A DNA stretch of 64,000 nucleotides from Flectonema sp. DT1601 (taxonomy: Eukaryota > Euglenozoa > Diplonemea > Diplonemida > Diplonemidae): contig OZ025785.1 in NCBI GenBank assembly GCA_964019425.1, positions 767,501 through 831,500 on the forward strand, given 5' to 3'. Shown piece by piece: positions 30,901-41,235 of the stretch (position 1 is the first letter of the stretch; each line of letters opens with the position of its first letter). A program made the translations under genes and the position numbers. The notes under the pieces were generated by a model. That model made no database searches. It had not been told where the DNA came from and worked only from the letters and a program-made list of their open reading frames with translations.

Positions 30901-32718
30901 TTTGACATAACGACTTGACAAGGCATCGATCTTGTCAAATCCTATTCTCTCCTTGGGGAAGAGAGCTTTCATGAAGCTTACTAGAAGGTTTGACTGTCCC
31001 AAAGAGATAGTTTTCAAGAACCTAATTATTTCAGAGTATTGGTCATGATTATCATTATCACTAATCTGATTAATCATTTCATTGAACTGTTTTATGTTAT
31101 TTGATTTCGCACTAAAACTGTTCTCTGAATCAGCTGATTGTTGTTGTTGAACTTCAGCTACTGATTCTAAACATTTTTCAGTAATCAGAGGATCACTGAA
31201 TGTCTCAAAGGGAGTGTTGTTTTCAATTTCATTTCCCAGTACCTCAGATTGACTTCCATTAACATAGTTGTCAGTAATAGAGGTAACAGATATATTGTTG
31301 ATTAGAGATTCTGACTTGTCTTCCTTGAGATCGCAAGCAGTGATGGCTTCATCATTTGCGACAACTTCATTGTCCATCTCTTGCTCATCGTCAGCTGGTT
31401 GTTGTTGCTGTTCAACAGGTTCAGGCGCGCTACCATCCTCGTTACCTTCCTTGTGATGGGAGTCGTCAGCAAGACCAATCACAGATTCTGACTTGTCTTC
31501 TTTGAGATCGCAAGCAGTGATGGCTTCATTTGCGACAACTTTATTGTCCATCTCTTGCTCATCGTCAGCTGGCTGTTGTTGCTGTTGTTGTTCAACAGGT
31601 TCAGGCGCGCTACCATCCTCGTTACCTTCCTTGTGATGGGAGTCGTCAGCAAGACCAATCACAGATTCTGACTTGTCTTCTTTGAGATCGCAAGCAGTGA
31701 TGGCTTCATTTGCGACAACTTTATTGTCCATCTCTTGCTCATCGTCAGCTGGCTGTTGTTGCTGTTGTTGTTCAACAGGTTCAGGCGCGCTACCATCCTC
31801 GTTACCTTCCTTGTGATGGGAGTCGTCAGCAAAACCAATCACAGATTCCGATTTGTCTTCTTTGGGTGCGACAACTTCATTGTCCATCTCTTGCTCATCG
31901 TCAGCTGGCTGTTGTTGTTGTTGTTGTTCAACAGGTTCAAGAGCGCTACCATCCTCGTTACCTTCCTTGTGATGGGAGTCGTCAGCAAGACCAATCACAG
32001 ATTCTGACTTGTCTTCTTTGAGATCGCAAGCAGTGATGGCTTCATTTGCGACAACTTTATTGTCCATCTCTTGCTCATCGTCAGCTGGCTGTTGTTGCTG
32101 TTGTTGTTCAACAGGTTCAGGCGCGCTACCATCCTCGTTACCTTCCTTGTGATGGGAGTCGTCAGCAAAACCAATCACAGATTCCGATTTGTCTTCTTTG
32201 GGTGCGACAACTTCATTGTCCATCTCTTGCTCATCGTCAGCTGGCTGTTGTTGTTGTTGTTGTTCAACAGGTTCAAGAGCGCTACCATCCTCGTTACCTT
32301 CCTTGTGATGGGAGTCGTCAGCAAGACCAATCACAGATTCTGACTTGTCTTCTTTGAGATCGCAAGCAGTGATGGCTTCATCATTTGCGACAACTTCATT
32401 GCCCATCTCTTGCTCATTGTCAGCTGCTGTTGCTTTGCTGACAACAGGTTCGGGTTTGCTACTTTTCGCATCCAACTTGTTATTTCCATCAAGATTAACG
32501 CCACCAATGTCGACATCAATATTCGTATCATTTCCCAAAGCTGCAGATTCGTCTTCTTCTTGACCATCAGAAGGTAGGACAGCAGATTCCTCATCATGTG
32601 CAGAACTAGCAGTACTTTGAGTTACAACTTTCTCATTCTTCTTCTTCCTCTTTTTATTCAGAACAATTACGTCACCATCTTCTTGCATTTGTATGTCACT
32701 GTCACAATCAGTACTCAT
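24934..32718 (-). CDS. Giant SecA-like ATPase with von Willebrand A domain
   Basis: Two exons, 32718-27345 and 27236-24934, with a 108-bp GTATGT...ACAG intron whose phases agree; 2,558 residues. Residues 1-520 are acidic and Gln-rich with a tandem repeat. Residues about 520-1650 are long helical, not recognised. The ATPase core follows: LTGEGKS (1701-1707, Walker A of SecA form), IIDEMD (1803-1808, Walker B), then SRGIDPK and QARGRVGRQGEPG (2157 on), matching the SecA C-terminal helicase motif. From about 2293 a VWA domain starts with LCIDATES, a DxTxS metal site (D2300, T2302, S2304). No transit peptide or classical SecA C-terminal zinc site is seen, so it is not an ordinary plastid SecA. 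Probably a cytosolic ATPase; substrate unknown. CCAACAG lies 16 bases before the ATG. Confidence 0.85.
31370..32390 (-). repeat. Coding tandem repeat in the acidic region of SecA-VWA
   Basis: Units of about 53 and 60 residues (ADDSHHKEGNEDGSA, PVEQQQQQQPADDEQEMDN) alternate. Two neighbouring 336-bp blocks, about 31714-32049 and 32050-32385, are almost identical, showing a recent in-frame duplication of a two-unit block. Confidence 0.9.
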
Positions 32719-34569
32719 GATATTATCTTGGTTACTGTTGGACGCAGTTAACTGATGAAGAGAGAGAGAAACTTATCGACTAACAAATATTTCGATCACG
32801 TTGTTTTGTAAGAAGTGTTGCTTGTCTCTCTTCACGCCCGCTCATTTTCCTTTGTTTTTGTCATGAAAATAAGAAGTTATTCACAGTCACATTAAAGTAT
32901 AACATTCCCGCATTAGCATATCAATCGATTTTCTTTTTTTTCCTTCTTTTTGAACTTCGGAAGATTGTTTTTTTTTTTTTTTCCAATCATTTCTTTTTGT
33001 TCTTTTTTTTTTCCATCACAAAAAAAAAAAACGGGGAAAGGTGGGGGGGACCATTGGCGGAAATTCTTTTTTTATCAAAGGAGTCGATGGGGACAGCCAG
33101 CTAGACACATGAACTGCTTCAACTGTGTACCATAAGAAGTATTCTTTCCCTGATTGTTCTTGCAGCTCTACTGTACCAGTTTTAGAAAACCTAACAAAAA
33201 TGTACAATAAAACAGAAGCAGTTGAGACGTCCGTCCATATCTCAGCTTATTCCATCCACGCGAGTTCGCACAGCAGGGAATTGGGTGGTTTGGAGGTTGG
33301 CTCAAACGGGTTAACCAAAAACACGAATCGAGCAACCTCAAGATAATTATATCGGTGCTAACTATCAGTGCGCAGCAGCAGTATCTGAATGGGGTTCAAA
33401 GGAGAGTTTGGGGCCAGAATTTCTTTTTTTTTTCAAAAAAAAAAAGAGAGGGGGGGGAAAAAAAGAAGAGTTTCGCAGTCTCCGCGGAAAAAGGAAAAAT
33501 AAAAGAAAAGGAAAAGGGAAATATTCCCAACACAAGGATTTTCGAAAAAATCTCCGATACTTGGTTAGAAATAGTAATCATTCCCTATGAGAAAAAGGAA
33601 AGGGAAGAAAAGTTCGACTAAAAATAAAATCGTGTACAAATATGCTGCCATCTACCCGCTACATGTTCAACTTCAGTACAACAAGAAGAGGATGAAATTT
33701 ATAAATTAGTGGGATTTCAGAAGCCAGATTACCAAGGCCCCCGGCTGTCCTTTCTAAAAAGACAGCCATGTTAAACGCAGTTGTAGGGGGTTTAGGTGTT
33801 TATAAAAACAAATATTTGTTTTGATGTTCGTTCATTATTATTTTTTTTTTTTTTTTTTACCAAGCAACTTTCTTAACCCGGAGGCTGGTTTGCAAAGAAA
33901 TCGTATTGAGTTGTACCTTACCACGCTTGTTATGAAAAGGATGTTCAGTAAAAAGAAAATATTAAAAAGAAATTCTCAAAAATATCTTCTCCCGACAAAC
34001 AGTAATCTCCATCGATGAAAATATTTTCGGTTCGTATTGAGGTGGCAAGAATACACACATTCAAGTAAAAAGTAAAACAATTGGCCTCAAACAAACCCCT
34101 GTCCGAATAAAGTCAACCTGTTTCGGTTTTTGTTTACGGCACTGTCTGCTTGTTTAGTGAACTGACTTAGCTACGAGTCAATAACCCAAATCGGATGCAA
34201 GCAGCCACCGGCCTCGTGATTATTTGCTAGAAATAATAAGCATAAAAGAAAAAAGCCCTTCATCCAAGCAAATTACTTCCGTCCATAGCCACACAGGGGA
34301 GTGATAGTTCGACAAAGTACTAAGGTTTTACTGAGAAGTTTGGGTGAAAATTCAATTTTTTTTTTTTTTTTTTTTTTTTTCATTTAGCCACACGGGTATA
34401 TCTCTTTGACTTTCCAAATGGACAATGTGATTAGCTTCGATACATCACCTTACATAGTACACATCTCACACAAGCATAAGACTCACAAAGCAGGCGAATC
34501 CAGAACATTTGTGTAAGCCTCCCTCCTAACATTGTTACTCAGGTGATCACAACACATCTTGCATTCGCC

Positions 34570-34600
<31 letters not shown>

Positions 34601-35365
34601 CATACTACTAACTAAGGCAGCGAAACAGTTAGTTAAAATAGATAATGGAACAGTGTGAGGAATACTCTGTCACCAATAAACAATTGAATAAAATAAAATA
34701 AAAAGAAAGACTTGGTACACCTCCAATAAAGGTGCGAGACTTCTTTCCGAATGTAACCACGGATGGCTGTTTTGGAAACTTAAGAAACGAATAGTACGAA
34801 TAGGATAGACCAAACAGATGAGGCAAAGAGTTTTCGATTTAAGGGGGGGGATTTTTAAAGGAAAAAAGGCCAGATAAAAAGAAGAGAAAAAAAAAAAAAA
34901 TCTCTTTTGCTCAAAAAAAAAAAAAAAAAAAAAAAAAAAAACATGACGAAAAATAATCATCAGAAGCCCAGAACAAGAAAAAATCACTCTCCTGGAGCTT
35001 CAAATTACAAAAAAAAAAATTGTCTTTTTTCTCTTCTTGCTGAATTACGGACCCCTGTGCATTTTTCCACTTGACTAATAACTCTCAACCTCATGACTGA
35101 AGGCCGCTAGTCACAATGAACGCCACAGTTTAGTTGAAAAAAAGATACTTAAAAAAAGGAAGAAAGCTACTCTACGAAAACGCTTCTCTTTAAATAACAC
35201 CAGATGAAGTAATTTTTTTTATTTAAAATTACTTACTTTTGGTCTTTTTTTTTTTTTTTTTTTTATATTATTATTATCATTTATATTCAGAAGATAAAGA
35301 AACTAACTAAACAACCACACCACTCCAATAGCAAAGATGGAAAGAAGAAAAAGAAAGAGAAAAAA

Positions 35366-35495
35366 ACCATTCAGATTAGCCTTTTATTTCGTTGAACGCA
35401 GAAAATCCTGTCGCAAGGAGGAAAATAAATCATGATCATAAGAAATAACGGCTTTCAATCTGAATAGTTTCTTCTCCGACCACAGTCGGTACAAC
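35366..35495 (-). repeat. Dispersed repeat B, copy 2 (inverted, shorter)
   Basis: On the minus strand it reads GTCGGAGAAGAAACTATTCA, then GATTGAAAGCCGTTA, and ends CTGCGTTCAACGAAATAAAA then GGCTAATCTGAATGG. This matches both ends of 17550-17760, but the middle is about 80 bases shorter. Confidence 0.75.
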
Positions 35496-36417
35496 AAAAA
35501 AAAAAGAAAAAAAGAAGAAAAAAAAAAGAAACGAAGATGATCTCAGTTTACATGGTATCAGAATCCAAATGCCATACATTTTGTTCTGCATAAGAATTGA
35601 AAGAGGGAACAGGGTTAAGTAATGAAAGGAAAAAATAAAAAAACAAATCAATGTATGATTGTTTTGCAGCTTGCGCTTGACTTCCTTTTTTTCCCTCAAG
35701 TTAAACAAGAGGATACCTAAAGCATAGGAAAAAGAGTTACCATAAGATCACAGCGCAAATGTTTTAAGTGCTCAGCCAAACGACACTCTTTGCCTGCAGA
35801 AACAAAGTGATCTATTACAAAGCACCCGATAGCGAGATTCGGGTGTACAGTAAAAAACCATCTTTTGTTCGAGCAACGTAAAGATTTTTCTTTTTTCTAC
35901 ATGTCGACGCTTTCTTTAGGAAGTAAGAAACTTGACTACACAAATCACATCGCACAAGTAAAAGGGGACTGGTTAACATAAGACTGAGGTTTCTTTTTTC
36001 TTTTTTTTTTTCCTTGTTGTAGTTTTTTTTTGTTTCCCTCTTCCTCACCATGTTTAGTTAGCAAAATACAATGTTTTATCGTACTGCAAACAAACAAACT
36101 AACAAAAAAAAAATTAGAAACAAAAAAAATAATTTTCCGAAAAAATAATTTTTTTAAAAAAAATAAAAAAAAATTTTGGACTAGGGGAAGGGAAGGTCCA
36201 ATTATTTATAATTCACCCATCAGTCATCCAACCTGAAAGTGAAGCTCTCGGAAAAATCAAATTTGAAAAAAAAAAAAAAAAAAACCATTATTAGAGCATG
36301 GAAATGAATAAGCCGTCTGCTGCTTTCTCTCGCACTTATTAAGACGGCAATTATTATTTCCCACTCTATGTCTTTGATGTACCAACAAAGACTAACAACG
36401 GCAAAGTATACACATAT

Positions 36418-36650
36418 ACTAGTTAGTTTAGTTTGACAGTTATATAATCCAACGTTGCCGTATATTATGAGTGCTCTAGGGAGGGTAACTCACAGTAACA
36501 AGGACCCAATCCGTAGCCATATCCGAAGATTCCTTCGCATGGATTGTTGAAGTAGCATCGACTTATAGACTAATGAATACCTATCTCCAGCTTTCCGCCT
36601 CTCCTAGCTTATTAAACTATCGAACTAAAATAAAACAAAAAAAAAAAAAA
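36418..36650 (+). repeat. SINE-like dispersed repeat A, copy 2
   Basis: It starts in AGTTAGTTTAGTTTGACAGT, runs through ATAATCCAACGTTGCCGTAT and CCGTAGCCATATCCGAAGAT, and ends in AAAATAAAAC plus an A-run. About 90% identical to 11585-11770 by eye. On the minus strand it holds a short Cys/Gly-rich open stretch (FNNPCEGIFGYGYGLGPCYC). Confidence 0.8.
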
Positions 36651-36868
36651 AAAATTAAAAATCAACAAAAATTAAAATGGGATACACTGATAATATACTA
36701 TCACGACAACAGCAACAAAAAAAAAAAAAAAAAAAAAAATTGGAATACAAAGAATCCCTGAAACAGAATGTTTGGTTGCAGAAATAAGCAGGTCTACAAA
36801 AAAAAAGAAAATGGAGAAAAAAAAAGGGGAGGGGGAAGGGTATTCAAGGCAATGTATTCGCGCCAAGC

Positions 36869-36901
<33 letters not shown>

Positions 36902-37081
36902 TTTTGATTTTGTAAAATACAACTATATTGTATAATAACATAACAATAAACTCAACATCTACTAAGGATACAATGACTACTTTCTTAACTTAGCCTTTTG
37001 AAGAAACTACTAGGTTTCGAGAAGAAAAAGAAGGGGAGGATGGGGTTATGTTATATCAGACTACAGAAATCAGTATTCATA

Positions 37082-38371
37082 TTATACCATATCAGGTGAT
37101 CCTTCAGCAAGTTCATCATCTCTTGCAGCAGGGGTTGGTGTCTCTGCTATTGGAGGAGGTGTTTCTGGTGTTTCTGGTGTTGGCGTAGGTGTTTCTGGTG
37201 TTGGCGTAGGTGTTTCTGGTGTTGCCGCAGGACCAACGGTTTCGCTAAGAGAAGCTCTGCAGACTGGGCAAGTCATCGGATGTTTCTTTGTTAGCCTTTG
37301 AACAAGCCACTGTTTCAAACAATCGTGATGCATATTATGATTACACGGAGTACTAATCCAAGTATCTTCTGCATCAGGTGAACTTGTTGTTGTTTCTAAA
37401 CAAACACAACACGCCTGACCATCTGGAGAAGCCTGACCTCCTGAAAGCTGTTCCATTAAACTTGTTGCAGTTGTTTCAATCTCAGCCTGTGTCTGTGGAT
37501 AAGTTTCATTGTGTCTGGTCTGTTCTTGACGACGGGTTTCAACAGTAGCAGCCGCTTTCGATCGAGTTTTCCAGTAGTAGAAAGAACAACACCCAACAAT
37601 ACAACCGACAACAATAATTACTGAGATCGCTACAATTCTTGTTGCGAGTTCACCGTCAGAACTAGCTCTTTGCTGTGGTTGTTGTTGCGTACATGAACAC
37701 GGCAGTCTAATACGTGATAATGCTTCAGTGCATTCAAGCATTGGATAATCTTCTGTTCCGTAGCATAACAATTCACATGGACTGCGTAGAGGAGAAGTGA
37801 TGCAGGTACTTCTCGCACCTTGATACCGGACATCGAATGTATCACCAAATTGAACATTACTATTCTCTTTGTAGTATAACGACCATCTAACGTGATCTAT
37901 GTCCCTACTCATGAACCTACCTCTGACGATCCAGGCTATGAAGTTGTCGGCATTAGCTATTAGTGGATACACAGCGAATCCACAAGTTTCACCGTTCCTT
38001 TTTAGACAGTAGCCTCCAATATATATTTGAGTTTTAGAAGCAGAGAAAAGGTTGACTCGGACAAAATGAGATCTCACGAACAACGGAGTTAATTCGATGA
38101 ACTTTTCCGGTCCTTTATTTACATCGATTTCTTCAAATACTGCCATACCACTTCCTGATTGAGTCACGACTCCAAACTCCCGCAGTTCATTTGTTACTGG
38201 TGTAGTCTGCGCGCGATACCTCGCAGCGTTCAGTGTATTGGGTCCGACCAATAATATGTCTTCTAGCTCTGTTGGAATAGGTGTTGGGACCTTCGTGATC
38301 GCATCATTGTGTCCAATATTATGCCCACCACAAACAAGTCCAATCAAGCTGACAAATAAAATCGACTTCAT
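37082..38371 (-). CDS. Single-pass membrane RING-H2 protein (probable E3 ubiquitin ligase)
   Basis: Single exon, 429 residues. A signal peptide (1-16) is followed by a lumenal or extracellular domain of about 220 residues with several cysteines. A membrane span lies at about 245-267 (RIVAISVIIVVGCIVGC). The cytosolic part has a RING-H2 finger: C321, C324, C343, H345, H348/H349, C351, C368, C371, with WL after the fifth ligand as in E2-binding RINGs. The tail is Pro/Thr repeats (PETPTPTPET). Membrane RING-H2 proteins with a lumenal domain usually act in endosomal or ER protein turnover; that role is inferred. GACAG lies 19 bases before the ATG. Confidence 0.85.
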   Translation of the reverse strand: MKSILFVSLIGLVCGGHNIGHNDAITKVPTPIPTELEDILLVGPNTLNAARYRAQTTPVTNELREFGVVTQSGSGMAVFEEIDVNKGPEKFIELTPLFVRSHFVRVNLFSASKTQIYIGGYCLKRNGETCGFAVYPLIANADNFIAWIVRGRFMSRDIDHVRWSLYYKENSNVQFGDTFDVRYQGARSTCITSPLRSPCELLCYGTEDYPMLECTEALSRIRLPCSCTQQQPQQRASSDGELATRIVAISVIIVVGCIVGCCSFYYWKTRSKAAATVETRRQEQTRHNETYPQTQAEIETTATSLMEQLSGGQASPDGQACCVCLETTTSSPDAEDTWISTPCNHNMHHDCLKQWLVQRLTKKHPMTCPVCRASLSETVGPAATPETPTPTPETPTPTPETPETPPPIAETPTPAARDDELAEGSPDMV

Positions 38372-38465
38372 TTTTTTTTCTTTTCTTTTTCTGTCTTTGT
38401 TTTTAGTGAGGAGAAATACCTATTTAACAAAAAAAAAAATGATAAAAATATATAAAAACGAATTC

Positions 38466-38600
38466 AAACACTAGTTAGTTAGTATCATTATTTTTTTAGT
38501 AGAAACGTTAGTATCAAAGTTCTTACATAATTCAACGTTGCTGTATATTATGAGTGCTAGGTAACTCACAGTAACAGAGGACCGGATTGTTTAAGTAGAT
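38466..38600 (+). repeat. Dispersed repeat A, copy 3 (shortened)
   Basis: It begins AGTTAGTTAGTATCATTA, shared with 9675-9692 next to the RT element. It then has TTCAACGTTGCTGTATATTA and GAGTGCTAGGTAACTCACAG as in copies 1 and 2, and breaks off after the GGATTGTT segment with an internal deletion. No A-rich tail. Confidence 0.7.
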
Positions 38601-38674
38601 TTACTAACACCAAAAAAAAGAGCTTTTCCTACCGTCCAGTAATATAATAATCTAACGATAATATAAAAAAAAAA

Positions 38675-38822
38675 GGGAAAACTCCTAATCCGAACACAAA
38701 AAGTTTCCGAAACCGCCAAACTCAAAACAAAATATTTTTTTTTGTCATGGGATGGAGATGGGCAGGCCACAAGGCACTTTTTTTGGTTTCGGAAACATTT
38801 GTGTCCGGATTAGAGGTTTCCC
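38675..38822. repeat. Fold-back (inverted repeat) element, about 40-bp arms
   Basis: The left arm (38675-38717) contains CCTAATCCGAACACAAA and GTTTCCGAAACC. The right arm (38785-38822) is its reverse complement with few differences. The loop is about 67 bases. It is the size and shape of a MITE-like or hairpin element; no target duplication was established. Confidence 0.8.
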
Positions 38823-39462
38823 AAAAAAACAAAAAGGGCAAATTGGTTGATTATTTTTGTTTATAACGCACGTCTACTAAAAAAACATGGAACCCGATCA
38901 ACTATCAATATTTCAGTCAAATGCTAAAAAAAGATTCAAAAAGAAATTGGGATAAGCTGAATGAATGACGTATATCACATCGTGACATTTTCACTGGTGA
39001 CGTACACTAAGACATCACTCAGATATTTATCATTTAACCAGAAAACTGAAGTAACCAACATTCTCACGGGATTATACTCTCTGGTGAGAAAATTTGAGAT
39101 CAACGCAAAACCAATCAGTATCGAAGCTGATTGACTTCCACAACTCAAGAGAGGTTATTTAATCGATATTCTGTAGTGTCATCTGATGTACTTTGTGGTC
39201 ATCTTAATAATTAGATGTAAACACCACTAATAAAGAAAACAAACAAAAAAAAAAAAAAAAAAAATACTACGTCTAAACAAAAAATCGGAATCTACAAAAA
39301 TATACAACATTAGATAGGTAATGTTTGTACAAATATGATTGATATCCTACGTATGCATCATATAGTTATTGTGGTACAATGTAAGTCTACATCCTGAAAG
39401 TCAATTCTGAGAGATTAGGTCGAGCGCAGGAGAGTTCTCTATAAGAGAGTAGGTTTACCTCA

Positions 39463-41061
39463 CTAGACCGATCCGCTGTCACTATCTGGAGCACCCTTTT
39501 CACTGTAATTCTCGTCATACTCGATATTTAAATGTCTCTTAACTTGTCTTTCGAAAACAGCCTGTCTGTATGCGAGGTCATCAACTGCTGCTTTAGTTTC
39601 GACTGCAGCCTCAAGTATCATCTGGTCGGGAAGAGCAATTGTTTCATTTGATTTTCTAATATCCATTACACCTAATTTTTCAAGAACGGTTCGACCAATC
39701 CAAAGGCTGACAACCAAAGCACAAACACAAGCAAATATTATAAACAACCCAGACATGTGTCTGATTCCAACGACGGCCTCTTCTCCTTCGTCAACGAATT
39801 CTGGGCACTCTGGAGGATGAAACTGAGTGAATAATTCCGAGTACCGCCCGCTGAATTTAGTTTTAACAACAGCAGCATTGGTCCTGCGAATGAAATCTGA
39901 TTCAGAGGAAACAGCTGCCAGTGATATCATAGTCGGATTAAATGAAATGCCACTGAGTTTGACTTTCCCGCAATTATTTGCTAAAAGAGCTGTCAGTGTT
40001 AAGGAATCAGCCATGATACCATTTACACCATTCGACAGCAATTCATTAGTACACCACTCGATACCTCGTTGATTTCCTATAAACTCCGTTGGTGGTTGAA
40101 TCCATTTTTCATGTTGGCATGCAGCTTCAACTTTCCCAAAGGGGCAGCATATAAGTGTATTCTGTGCTTCTGCGAAAGTACCAGGACCATCAGCTTTTAT
40201 TGTCTTCGCAGTTAGTATCGATGCTAAATTAGCAGTGTAGGTACTTTGAATTATTAAAACATAAAATAAAGTACCAATTCGAAGAACACGTCCAAGCCAT
40301 GTAACAACTTCGTATCCCTCACCACCAATCATTAAAGTTGTTAAAGCAAAGTACAGAGCACCGAATCCTCCAGATGGAGTACGTGTCATTTTACTAGCGT
40401 AACGGCTTTCTACTAACCAGAATACAAATGCAGAAGCTAAGATACCTCCGCATATAAGAAGCCATAACTCGGTTGTGTATGGGTCGAAGATACCCCACAT
40501 GGAACCGCTGCTTTCATATTTTCGAATAAGAATTTCATGGTCCAATTCAATCAAAGGAAGTGATAATGAAACAACTCCTTGTGTCACTGCAGAGTAGTGA
40601 TGTTCACTTAACCAGCTTGGAATACAATCTGCTATTCCATTCGTAAGGACTGCTCCTGTTAAGAACATTTCAAAAGAAGTCGGAATTATCTCAAAATCTA
40701 CACCAACTTGTGTCATTAATTCTTCCAAGTATCCCAAGAAGAATCCACTAAATCGATCATTTCCTATTTTGTTCTTATCGTATTCCCAAAATGGAGGTAC
40801 AGAATGATCGGGTCCTGAGATTCTTATCATCTTCCTGTCAGGGTTCCCTGACAAACAGTTTCCACAACATGCATTTTGAAACTTTGGTTCGTTGCATAAG
40901 AAAGGAATTGCTTGCAGTAAATCTTTACAACTCGGATTGGTTTGAAATTTTATTGACAGAAATGTCTCAATTTCCCCAATCAATTTCGAATCGTTAGGCA
41001 TGATAGAATTACAGTTCGGTGGTACAATAGCTGCCGCCAACACCATCAACAACGGCAGCAT
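39463..41061 (-). CDS. Ionotropic glutamate receptor-type ligand-gated channel, no amino-terminal domain
   Basis: Single exon, 532 residues. A signal peptide and a Cys-rich segment (CKDLLQ ... NACCGNC, residues 45-69) lead into ligand-binding half S1 (about 77-190). Membrane helix M1 is at about 199-219, a pore helix at about 232-247, and M3 holds STYTANLAS (273-281), the signature of the iGluR family (SYTANLAAF). Half S2 follows, then a final span at about 433-455 and a cytosolic tail. The large amino-terminal domain of animal receptors is absent, as in several protist and bacterial members. It probably opens a cation pore in response to an amino acid or related ligand; the ligand cannot be predicted here. 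Confidence 0.9.
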   Translation of the reverse strand: MLPLLMVLAAAIVPPNCNSIMPNDSKLIGEIETFLSIKFQTNPSCKDLLQAIPFLCNEPKFQNACCGNCLSGNPDRKMIRISGPDHSVPPFWEYDKNKIGNDRFSGFFLGYLEELMTQVGVDFEIIPTSFEMFLTGAVLTNGIADCIPSWLSEHHYSAVTQGVVSLSLPLIELDHEILIRKYESSGSMWGIFDPYTTELWLLICGGILASAFVFWLVESRYASKMTRTPSGGFGALYFALTTLMIGGEGYEVVTWLGRVLRIGTLFYVLIIQSTYTANLASILTAKTIKADGPGTFAEAQNTLICCPFGKVEAACQHEKWIQPPTEFIGNQRGIEWCTNELLSNGVNGIMADSLTLTALLANNCGKVKLSGISFNPTMISLAAVSSESDFIRRTNAAVVKTKFSGRYSELFTQFHPPECPEFVDEGEEAVVGIRHMSGLFIIFACVCALVVSLWIGRTVLEKLGVMDIRKSNETIALPDQMILEAAVETKAAVDDLAYRQAVFERQVKRHLNIEYDENYSEKGAPDSDSGSV

Positions 41062-41235
41062 TTTCTTTATTTATTTTTTTTTTTTCCCCTATTCTGAGAG
41101 TGAACGTATTAAACCACGAAAAAACAATCACACTGACAGACCCCCCAACACCATAAAAAACATTAGTAGTTTATTACAATTACAAAGACTATTAAAATTA
41201 GAGAAGGTGAGGTACCCAACACCATTGTTCTCCAA

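Larger units (their letters stand above)
32719..37081. other. Large gene-free stretch with homopolymers and dispersed repeats
   Basis: 4.4 kb without a convincing gene. Long A/T runs are frequent (for example 34359-34380, 34570-34597, 34914-34940 and 36720-36739). It contains repeat B copy 2 (35366-35495), repeat A copy 2 (36418-36650) and a small perfect hairpin at 33743-33767. Open frames are homopolymer-driven. Confidence 0.6.
38372..39462. other. Intergenic, with repeat A fragment and a fold-back sequence
   Basis: No gene seen. Repeat A copy 3 is at 38466-38600 and an inverted-repeat structure at 38675-38822. The remainder is AT-rich with an A-run near 39246-39264. Confidence 0.6.

Noticed and set aside
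31710-32357. Two identical plus-strand frames of 103 codons
   Set aside because: Antisense readings of the duplicated 336-bp block in the SecA-VWA gene.
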